Origin: Caenorhabditis remanei
Lineage: Eukaryota > Nematoda > Chromadorea > Rhabditida > Rhabditidae
Direction: 5' to 3'
Assembly (NCBI RefSeq): GCF_010183535.1
Contig: NC_071328.1
Coordinates: forward strand, 9,114,001-9,178,000
DNA length: 64,000 nucleotides
The notes beneath the pieces were generated by a model. The model was given only the letters and a program-made list of their open reading frames with translations, was not told the origin of the DNA and ran no database searches. Below are positions 56,809 to 64,000 of the stretch, one piece after another; position 1 is the first letter of the stretch, and every line of letters begins with the position of its first letter. A program made the position numbers and the translations under genes.

Positions 56809-57452
56809 ATGCCGAAAAAGATCCTACAGACAGCCCGAATGAGTACCGGCGGAAGAGCTCCTCTTACCGCAGCCCAAAAAAGAAATAGCAAAGAGATTGC
56901 GAAACAAGAGGAAATTAGAAAGAAACTAATGGAAAAAAGAAAGAAACTTGAGGAAAAACAAAAGAAAGAGATGGAGGAGAAGGAGAGGATAAACATGAGG
57001 GCAAGAGCCGCTTATCATGCAAAAATAGCACAAGCATTGGTAATTTTTCCAGATTAACAGTTCCGAAAACTGATTTTTCTAGATTTATGGTTTAAAAGCA
57101 TCGGTACCGAAAAGAAAGACCAAACCAAAAAGAAAGGCGGGTCCGAAGAAGATATACCACACAGCGCGAATTAGTACCGGCGGACATGCTCCTCTTACCG
57201 AAGCTCAAAAAAGACAAAGGGAGAAGAATTTGAAACGAGGGGAGGAAATAAGAAAGAAACTTATAGAAAAAAGAAACAAACTTGAGGAAAAACAAAAGAA
57301 AGAGGAGATAGAGAAGAAGGAGAGGATAAACATGAGGGCAAGAGCCGCTTATCATGCAAAAAAAGCACAAGAATTGGTAAGTTTTCCTGACCAACAGTTC
57401 CAAAAATTGATTTTTCTAGATTGAGGCTTCAAAAGCATCGGTTTCGAGATGA
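56809..57452 (+). CDS. Tandem histone H3-tail-mimic coiled-coil protein
   Basis: Exons 56809-57039, 57083-57376 and 57420-57452 are all in phase and give 185 aa. The ATG at 56809 follows CTTTCAG (a splice or trans-splice acceptor), so I prefer it to the upstream in-frame ATGs. Residues 2-20 read PKKILQTARMSTGGRAPLT. Histone H3 has QTARKSTGGKAP at nearly the same distance from its N-terminus. After a 50-residue basic helix (IRKKLMEKRKKLEEKQ, then INMRARAAYHAK) the whole unit repeats, with PKKIYHTARISTGGHAPLT. Lys9 of H3 is thus Met in the first copy and Ile in the second, and Lys14 is Arg or His. No histone fold is present. Likely nuclear and Lys-rich. Function unknown; mimicry or decoy binding of H3 readers and writers is inferred. 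Confidence 0.75.
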
Positions 57453-58354
57453 AAGAAAGCTCCGGCAGATACACAGGCCGCACAGCCGAAGAAGAGCAAG
57501 AAAACACAATAGAAAATATCTATTACATTTCCGTTAAATTCTTTTAACTTGAAGCTGTATTTAACAATAAAATGTTTGCAAAAACTGCATATTATATGTA
57601 TCGTCAGCTTCCTCAAATCTTGAAATCGCGGACTAAGGAACGTTCTACACTTCTTATGGCTTTTCGCAATCAGTCGTATATATTTTGAAAGCTGATGACA
57701 CGCTGATTGACCTACACTTCAGAGATTGTTTTGAAGACTCTCGCTTGATCAGATAGGTTTTCAGAGTTTTTTGCTCGTCATTTTGAACTAGAAAAAACAA
57801 CGCCCAGAATGGCTGCTCCAAACTTCTTCAAGAAGACACCAGATGGTATATGAATCTGTTAAAATTTGTGAAAAGTTTTTTTGAATTTTCATATCATCGT
57901 GGCATTGACCGTCATTTTTGGAAAAATCTACATCTTTCAAGAAGAAATTTATTCCGTTTCTATCATTATTATTATTAGTATCAAAACATCATCGAAGATC
58001 TATAAAATGCTATAAAATAGATAGAATCACTCTTAAAATTGAAGGAAAAAAACATAAAAGTAAAGCGGAATAGAACTTTTCCCCCTTTGGGTACCTACCA
58101 ACCCTCTCCACCACTAGCTCGGCACCATTTTTGTTCTCGAGGAAAGAGTAGACTAGCGACACATATTTGAAGATAAGAAAAAAGAGTCGGACATATAAAA
58201 TCTAAACGTTTAAGTACTTAAATTTCTAACTGAAATATCTCGACTCGGTAGGCTCCGAAACAAAAGTTGGAATGGGATAATTGATCAGTGTGTTATTACC
58301 ATTCGAATGATATTTGAACCATTCCGAATCCTCATAACAAGTATAGAATGTTCC
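57453..58354. other. Intergenic between the H3-mimic gene and NDUFA13
   Basis: The first 60 bases stay open in the frame of the preceding gene, to TAG at about 57510. AATAAA lies at about 57564. A lone exon-like piece, ATGGCTGCTCCAAACTTC at 57808 after a TTTTCAG, ends at a GTATATG donor with no partner found. The remainder is 3' UTR-type sequence for minus-strand NDUFA13. Confidence 0.4.
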
Positions 58355-61300
58355 CTAGTGAGATTCCCAGTAATTCGCGGCTGTCAGATGCATTATCGAT
58401 TCCAGAACCAGTTCAGCCAATAACTCGGTGTCATCATTCTCTCCGATTTTAAATGATTTATGCTCACTCACCTCAGTGGCTGATGGATCCCACCACTTGT
58501 CTCCAAGGGTAAAATACACTGGCTCTCCATACCAGGTACCAGTTTTCCATCCTGGAACGTCTTTCATAATTTCCTCTTCGAGAGCGCGGTTTTTAGCCAT
58601 CAATTTGAGCCAATATCTGTCACGTTCGGCAGTAAGGAAGGGCTGCATGGCATTGTTGATGTCAACATCTTCGAATTTCTCAGTGCTGAAAATCATACAT
58701 TGTGAATCAAGAAATAATCTGGAAAGACTGAAAAAGGTCTTCAAAAATATACTTTTCGAACATGAAATCATTTTGATGAAAAACATCGAAGGTATTGTCG
58801 CGACAAAAAAGTTCCGACATTTTTTACCGACGCGTGTTTGCGGACTCAGTGCTAAATTATTAAATTTTCCACTGAGTCCGCAAACACGCGTCGGTAAAAA
58901 ATGTCGGAACTTTTTTATTTCTATAATAATACGGCAAAAATAATTTCCACCAAACAAAAATTAAGCTAGTTTTTACTTATGTAGATCTTAGATAATTTCA
59001 TTTGCATCGTATAGTTTTCAGATGTTCAAACGGATGGTATGAAAACAAACAAATTTTTTCAACAATGTTTTTTACTTAGCGAGTCCTTAATGAGTCATCA
59101 AGATACGTTTTCATTGATTTGCCAGAAAATCAGAAAACTTACATGACTGCCTTCTTTCCTTCAAGAGCGGAGTAAACTCCATATGCGGTGGCTCCGAATA
59201 TGGCTGCCACGACGGTTCCAGCTGAAAAACATTTAAATTTTATAAATCAGAATGGTAGATATGCACTGGAATAATATATAAAGTTCTGGTTGAAGTTAAA
59301 GTTCTTGGTCTGTAAACGGAAAAAAACCTCTTACAAACTCCGTATGACTTCCTCCGGCTAGAGGTTTAAATTATCGCTTAAAGAATATTTTTCAGAATAA
59401 TAATACGAAATAATGATTGCAGATTCTTTCGATAACGCTTTTCAAAGTTTTTATATTTATTTATTTATTTATTTAAAATACGTACGTGAGAGTACGTGGC
59501 AAGGTCAATAGGGGGGGGGGGGAACTTGAAATGAAATAGAGGGAGAATAGTGAACACGTGGAAGGTAAATGAATTGTTAATGTTATTGGATGGGCGACTA
59601 CTTATTCATGTCAGTTGTACCGCAATACTGGAGAAAGCTTAATGTTTTATGGAGCCGTAGGACTAACTATTTTACTGAGGACGCGGTGAGTGAAAAAATG
59701 CTCACGAATTTTAGATCTTGGAGTTTTCCAATGATAGAGGTGGCCTCGTCTGGTATTGTGAGATGAAAGTTGAAAATAATTGGTATAGTCAATATCTATT
59801 TTTCCTATTAATAATTTACCGAAGAAGAATTTATCAAATCCGGCTCGTCGGGAAGATAAAGATTGAAGTTGATAATTCACTAAACGTTGGTTTGCCTGGA
59901 CGTACTTTGGGTCAGTTCTCAGTATTCTTTTACCACAGGTTCTAAACATAATCCTACGCGTGAAATTACTTTGAACTGATTCTATGTTTTTAATTGTTTT
60001 ACAACTACCTGGATTAGTTACAACTGTGCCGTATTCCAGTATTGGACGCACAAATATTTTGAAAAGCAGGGTTAGAAGTCGGATATTGTTACTATGGAAC
60101 GATTTAAATACTGAAAAAGCGACAAAATTTGCTTTTCGTATTGCTGTACTCCAGTGATCTTTAAAGGTGAGCTTCTCATCAACCAGAAATCCTAAATCTC
60201 GTACACAGCATTTTCTATCTATCAAATTACTATCTAGGAAATAATTATAATGTTTTGGAGATTTTCCGATCGATAAGCAGTGAGTTTTAGCCACGTTCAG
60301 CTCAAGTTTTGCAGAATTCGACCAATTAGATATGGCATCAATAGCAATTTGTAGATCCGGTGTGTTTTTATGCTTTGGGAAGGATGAGAAAATTTTTAAA
60401 TCATCAGCAAATTGCATAGCTGTTACAGATTTTGGTATTACAGTAGCTATGTCGTTCACGTATATACAAAACAGAACTGGGGAGAGGACCCCACCTTGAG
60501 GAACCCCACACGATATTGTTCTAACCTCCGAAAAAGAAGAGTTAATTTTTACTTTAAACGACCTCCCGGTTAAAAAAGAATGAAGCCAATTTAATAGACA
60601 TGCATTAAGACCAATGCTGGTAAGTTTAACTAGAAGAAGATCAATGGGCACCGAATCAAAAGCTTTGGAATAGTCGAAATAGACTACATCGACTTGTTCG
60701 CCTTTTTCTAAACTAGATGTCCACTGATTCATGGACTCGAGAAGACATGTGGCCGTTGAACGTTGAGGCCTGAACCCATGTTGCCCGGGACTCCAGAAAT
60801 TTATTGAACCTAGGTGATGAGAAATTCTACGTAAGATACACCTCTCATAGACTCTACAAATTACAGAGGTAAGACTAATTGGCCTAAAATGAACAGTTTT
60901 TGTAGGATTTTCCTGCTTTTTCAACGGAAACACTATAGACTCTTTCCATCTATCTGGGACCGTTCCATTCATCATTGAAAAATTGCAGAGTTGGCTTATG
61001 GGGCTAGCAATAAATGCACTTATGATTTTTAAAAATCTGGCTGGAATTCCGTCAGGAGTCAAAGTGTTATTGCCCTTGATTTTACTTAAAAGTTTAAAGA
61101 TTTCATCATCTGTCACACATATAATGTCTTGAAAAGAACGGTGATACGCGGGAACAGAAAAATTACCATCGTACTTATTTTTATATTGAGCCTGGAAGTG
61201 GGCCGCCAGCGCTTTACACTTCTCTTCATCCGAAATATGTAAAGTGTCATGAGAGTCTTTAATGACCGGAACAATGTTAGATGACCGTTTCAGAACCATT

Positions 61301-62659
61301 TTTGCAAAATTTGAGAACCTGCTAGGCCCTTTTTCTTTGAGCATAGAAATTTCCAAATTACTACGGTATTTATAGAGTTTTTTCCGAAATCTTTTTGATA
61401 TTTTGACATAGGTGACGTAATCGGCTTTTGATCGGGATTTGACTGCCTGAGACCAGCTATATTCCACTAATTTTTGGAAAGATTCTAAATACTCTGGAAG
61501 GTTACCCATTCCCAGGCGCGAACTTGCCCAAGGTACTGACTGAGCAAAGACGTACTTCAAATACGTAATAAAATTATTGTATTTATCGTTTACATCCGAA
61601 ACACCAAAAATTAGAGTCCAATCTACATTACTGAGCATTTGTGATAGAGTACCGTAACAGATGTTCTTATAATCCGGATAGCTGATGGATGGAGAAGGGG
61701 GTTTATAGAGAAGGTCATACTTGAATTCTATCTTTGAGTGGTCGCTGCGACCAATAGGAGCTGAGACGGTTACGTTTTGAATTGGGAAGTTTGAGAATAC
61801 GAGATCAAGAATATTAGCCCCCCTGGTGGGGTTCCTTACATACTGGATCAGATGATTATCATGACAGAAACTAATAATTTGTGTGGCTAGTTGGGCATTA
61901 CTGTGGGGTGAGTCGGAGAGCCAGTCTATTTCTCTACAATTGAAGTCACCCATTAATAATAAATTTTTACCGGGATCAAGGTAGGTAGAAATCTGCTTCA
62001 AAAGTTTTTTTGTATTACTAGGACTACAAGAAGGCGTTCGATAAACGTTTACTAGGATTAAGGGGTCTACCCCAATATCAAGGACTACTACAAGTATCTC
62101 AAAACCATTTTTGACTGATTCAGAAAAAAGTAACTTAGAATTTATAGAAGATTTTACAAATGTTGCAACTCCACCACCTCTACCATCGGAACGGTCCGAT
62201 CTATATAAAGAATATTTTGTGGGACCTAAATTCAAAGAAAAAAGAGAATTAGAAGTATTAATGGAAAGCCAGGTTTCTTGAAAAAATGCAATATCATAAC
62301 CGCCACGCTCTAGCAAGAAGTTAACCTCAGCTCTATTCGCAATTATGCTTCTAACATTAGCAGATAGAACTGACATGAATAAGTTATCAGGATACAATAA
62401 AGAATCATTAAGAACAGAGTTAGAAGAAGAAGGGGACAGAGAGTTTAAATCTACTTGAGAAGGGCCGGTCTGTCCCCTAGTTAGTTTCCCAGGTCCATGG
62501 GCTCTAGGGAGGGGGGCACATTATTAAGAGATTGAAAAGTAAATATTTTTTAAAGAACTTACGGCTCCAAACGAGTTTCGGGAACGTGCGATGGAAGTTG
62601 AAGGCTCGATAGCCTCCCTTTGGAGGCATATCCTGTCGGAATTCTGCTCCCGAGGCCAT
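58355..62659 (-). CDS. NADH:ubiquinone oxidoreductase subunit NDUFA13 / GRIM-19
   Basis: Supernumerary subunit of mitochondrial complex I. Exon 1 (62563-62659) encodes MASGAEFRQDMPPKGGYRAFNF, matching the GRIM-19 QDMPPPGGY signature. Exon 2 (about 59159-59222) encodes the membrane helix TVVAAIFGATAYGVYSALEG. Exon 3 (58355-58684) encodes FEDVDINNAMQPFLTAERDR, EEEIMKDVPGWKTG and a C-terminus ending ANYWESH. Joins keep phase (SC|CT and AT|C). The final third is longer than in the human protein (144 aa). The 3.3-kb first intron is filled by a LINE on the same strand, and the second intron holds a perfect palindrome. It shares a 296-bp divergent promoter with the coiled-coil gene at 62956. Confidence 0.92.
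58805..58916. mobile_element. Perfect 46-bp palindrome element in an NDUFA13 intron
   Basis: The arm 58805-58850 and its exact reverse complement 58871-58916 (46 of 46 by eye) flank a 20-bp AT-rich loop. The arm core is GACGCGTGTTTGCGGACTCA. Perfect identity suggests a recent insertion or gene conversion between arms. It would form a stable hairpin in the pre-mRNA. Confidence 0.9.
59511..59522. repeat. Homopolymer G12 tract
   Basis: Twelve consecutive G on the plus strand (C on the element's sense strand) in the 3' region of the LINE. Worm G-tracts are quadruplex-prone, although this one is short. Confidence 0.95.
59647..62397 (-). CDS. LINE ORF2-like polyprotein: endonuclease plus reverse transcriptase
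   Basis: An uninterrupted frame of about 916 codons. The N-terminal AP-endonuclease domain has VLSANVRSI, IAFFQETWL, VNVYRTPS, LLLMGDFNCREIDW, LDLVFSN and GRSDHSKIEF (catalytic Asn, Glu, Asp and SDH motif). The reverse transcriptase has TPDGIPARFLK, FRPISLTSVICRVYERC, GFRPQRSTATCLL, VDVVYFDYSKAFDSVP, SCGVPQGGVLSPVLFCIYVND and MQFADDLKIF (FADD active site). A thumb region (LGFLVDEKLTFKDHW) and a Cys/Arg-rich end follow. No RNase H is evident. The first strong ATG is MSVLSANV. The frame stays open upstream to the element's 5' end. All catalytic motifs look intact, so it could be recent or active. Confidence 0.92.
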   Translation of the reverse strand: MYPDNLFMSVLSANVRSIIANRAEVNFLLERGGYDIAFFQETWLSINTSNSLFSLNLGPTKYSLYRSDRSDGRGGGVATFVKSSINSKLLFSESVKNGFEILVVVLDIGVDPLILVNVYRTPSCSPSNTKKLLKQISTYLDPGKNLLLMGDFNCREIDWLSDSPHSNAQLATQIISFCHDNHLIQYVRNPTRGANILDLVFSNFPIQNVTVSAPIGRSDHSKIEFKYDLLYKPPSPSISYPDYKNICYGTLSQMLSNVDWTLIFGVSDVNDKYNNFITYLKYVFAQSVPWASSRLGMGNLPEYLESFQKLVEYSWSQAVKSRSKADYVTYVKISKRFRKKLYKYRSNLEISMLKEKGPSRFSNFAKMVLKRSSNIVPVIKDSHDTLHISDEEKCKALAAHFQAQYKNKYDGNFSVPAYHRSFQDIICVTDDEIFKLLSKIKGNNTLTPDGIPARFLKIISAFIASPISQLCNFSMMNGTVPDRWKESIVFPLKKQENPTKTVHFRPISLTSVICRVYERCILRRISHHLGSINFWSPGQHGFRPQRSTATCLLESMNQWTSSLEKGEQVDVVYFDYSKAFDSVPIDLLLVKLTSIGLNACLLNWLHSFLTGRSFKVKINSSFSEVRTISCGVPQGGVLSPVLFCIYVNDIATVIPKSVTAMQFADDLKIFSSFPKHKNTPDLQIAIDAISNWSNSAKLELNVAKTHCLSIGKSPKHYNYFLDSNLIDRKCCVRDLGFLVDEKLTFKDHWSTAIRKANFVAFSVFKSFHSNNIRLLTLLFKIFVRPILEYGTVVTNPGSCKTIKNIESVQSNFTRRIMFRTCGKRILRTDPKYVQANQRLVNYQLQSLSSRRAGFDKFFFGKLLIGKIDIDYTNYFQLSSHNTRRGHLYHWKTPRSKIREHFFTHRVLSKIVSPTAP

Positions 62660-62955
62660 GTTACCTGTAATATTTCATTTTTATAAAGGAACCGATTTAA
62701 TTTATTTTGACTAAAATCCAGCTAAAATGTTGAAGTATAAAAAGTCGGGCAAGTTTTGCGGCACGAAGAATGGGGCGGAGTCTTTTCTGCAAGGTCATCG
62801 CACACTTTTCACGGGGGTTTTTCTTTGGCGCGTTTTCTGATATATGAAGAGATTTCACCTCATTTTTGAATAGGTTCCTTTCTTTACAGTCTGTTCATTA
62901 TCACTAATTTTTTTTTCAAAATTCCTCTGATAAAATCTCATGTTTCAGTAGTAAA
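62660..62955. promoter_or_regulatory. Bidirectional promoter with an E2F-like site
   Basis: The 296 bases between divergent NDUFA13 and the coiled-coil gene contain TTTGGCGCG at 62824-62832, a match to the E2F/EFL-1 consensus TTTSSCGC. CATGTTTCAG just before the plus-strand ATG is a splice or trans-splice acceptor. Regulation is inferred. Confidence 0.5.
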
Positions 62956-63612
62956 ATGAATCCAGAAGAAAACCAAAAAGCTCTCGAGCAATACACTCAG
63001 GAAATTTCGACAGAAGCTCTCAAAGATGCCAAACACTTCCTGGAAAACAGTCTACCAGCTGGACAAGGTGTACAAAAAGATATTTTGTTAGCGGAAGTAT
63101 TATCTGAAGAACAGCAAATCGAGAAAAACCGCAAAACAATTGAAAGTTCGATAAAAGAACATGACGATCTAAGTACTAGTGAGTTACGGTTTATATAAAT
63201 GACTCACCAAAATTTATTCTTAAGATCTTCCCGAGGAGGAGCTCAAGACATTGGAACAATTGCAATTTGAACGCGATGAGCTTCAAAAGAAACGTCAAGA
63301 AGAAAACACAGTTATTGCAGAGGTAAGTGTCAGAAGGAATTGAAGAACTCATTCAAACAAACTTATATCTGTTTCGGAACAAATCTGAAGGTCACTACAT
63401 GAATAATCTATTCCCATTCTAGTAGTTCGAGTTTTCTGGAATTCAATCATGGCAACATCGAAATTTCATGTACAATTCTTTCTCAGTTTCAGAGTTACAA
63501 ATCAATTGAAGATATTATTCGCATGAAGAGGGAAACCGATGAGATGCGTGAAAGGTACATGAAAAAGAAGGTGGAATTGGACGAAATTATCAAGAAAAAG
63601 AAGGTTATCTGA
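62956..63612 (+). CDS. kbp-5: Small coiled-coil protein, probable KNL-binding protein KBP-5
   Basis: Three exons: 62956-63180, about 63223-63321 and from about 63487 to TGA 63610-63612, giving roughly 150 aa. It is almost entirely charged helix: MNPEENQKALEQYTQEI, EQQIEKNRKTIESSIKEH, LEQLQFERDELQKKRQEEN and MRERYMKKKVELDEIIKKKK. It has no other domain. Joins ST|NLPEE and IAE|FQSYK keep frame. From memory, C. elegans kbp-5 is a short coiled-coil kinetochore-associated protein located in this chromosome I neighbourhood, and size and composition fit. The assignment rests on that and not on a diagnostic motif. The E2F-like promoter site suits a cell-cycle gene. Confidence 0.7.
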
Positions 63613-64000
63613 AGCTTCTGTCATTCAACTAATCGTGATGATTTTAAATATCTGAAATTTCCCTTAGAATCGATCTTCTTATTGACTTTCCAATACTTGT
63701 GTCCTATGTTCTCCGTGCTTCGCATATTTTTTGTCCCAACTTCTCTGTATAAAGACACATATCTTTTCTTAGTGTTTGTAGCCGAAACGGAAGTTTTATT
63801 TTGAAAAGTACGACAATATAGAGGAAGACGGTACAGAGACGCAGAAATCATCACTTTTTGTTTGCGAACACGAAAAGCAAAGTGACCACCAACGGACACT
63901 TTCCGAGCGAAATATCTCTCCGAGGAGGAGCTCACTTAGCTTAAGTCTCCGAGCATTTGACCATCATACTGTTTTCATTCTACTTCTCAATTTTCATTTG
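63613..64000. other. 3' flank of kbp-5
   Basis: UTR-like sequence, then a minus-strand open stretch (63621-63935) with no recognisable domain, start context or splice partner. It may include the start of a neighbouring minus-strand or plus-strand gene beyond the window. I see no supported gene. Confidence 0.35.

Larger units (their letters stand above)
59453..62530 (-). mobile_element. Non-LTR retrotransposon (LINE, CR1/jockey-like) in NDUFA13 intron 1
   Basis: Minus-strand element of about 3.1 kb carrying one long ORF. The 3' end is a tandem TAAA-type tail (59455-59474, TTTA on the plus strand) instead of poly(A), as in CR1 and RTE elements. The 5' end lies near 62530, where the reading frame is still open, so it may be slightly 5' truncated. 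No target duplication could be identified by eye. Confidence 0.88.

Noticed and set aside
57808..57845. Exon-like ATGGCTGCTCCAAACTTCTTC after TTTTCAG with a GTATATG donor
   Set aside because: No downstream exon in frame was found before the oppositely oriented NDUFA13 gene, and reading through stops after 14 codons. It may be a remnant.
63621..63935. Minus-strand open frame of about 104 codons at the window end
   Set aside because: No domain, no supported start or splice sites, and it overlaps the 3' UTR of the plus-strand coiled-coil gene.

Overview
The window is nematode nuclear DNA, almost certainly Caenorhabditis elegans or a very close relative. It shows compact genes with many 45-70 bp introns ending in TTTCAG, AT-rich intergenic DNA, SL-type splice acceptors just before start codons, an F-box gene of the expanded worm type, a DUF316 trypsin-like gene and short palindromic intronic elements. 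The gene set (unc-87, fkb-5, lonp-1, sdha-2, spcs-1, kbp-5) fits C. elegans chromosome I. That placement comes from memory of those genes, not from a search.

Layout. 0.5-4.2 kb (+): an 842-aa acidic and Gln-rich protein with one C2H2 finger, tentatively ZNF608/609-scribbler-like. 8.1-12.3 kb (+): unc-87, with two alternative first exons feeding seven calponin-like repeats. 12.7-13.8 kb (-): an F-box gene. 14.4-16.4 kb (-): a Lys/Glu-rich protein that looks like a distant member of a local family. 16.7-27.3 kb (-): a pecanex homologue, with a small Lys/Glu-rich gene nested on the opposite strand in one intron. 28.4-29.5 kb (-): a two-domain rhodanese/mercaptopyruvate sulfurtransferase. 30.4-32.9 kb (+): fkb-5, an ER FKBP with EF-hands and a KDEL tail; one intron carries a Helitron-like piece full of heat-shock-element palindromes. 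33.2-34.8 kb (+): a DUF316 trypsin-like protein. 35-47 kb: four close paralogues of an unnamed family on both strands, interleaved with an unrecognised secreted protein (39-40.8 kb) and an unrecognised acidic protein (43.2-45.2 kb).

47-56 kb (-): four closely spaced same-strand genes in transcription order sdha-2, spcs-1, lonp-1, TTC1 homologue. The gaps are 231-328 bp, which is operon-like. Three of the four are organelle or secretory housekeeping functions (succinate dehydrogenase, mitochondrial Lon protease, signal peptidase). 58.4-62.7 kb (-): the complex I subunit NDUFA13/GRIM-19, whose first intron holds a nearly full-length same-strand LINE with an intact endonuclease plus reverse-transcriptase ORF. 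63.0-63.6 kb (+): the coiled-coil gene kbp-5, which shares a 296-bp divergent promoter with NDUFA13.

The most striking item is at 56.8-57.5 kb (+): a 185-aa basic coiled-coil protein made of two tandem units. Each unit begins with a copy of the histone H3 tail around Lys9 (TARxSTGGxAP). Lys9 is replaced by Met in the first copy and by Ile in the second, and the first copy sits almost exactly where it sits in real H3. Met at this position is the substitution known to block H3K9 methyltransferases, so the gene may encode a natural histone-mimic inhibitor or decoy.

All exon structures were assembled by eye from splice signals and reading phase. Where I checked that exon lengths sum to a multiple of three, the entry says so.
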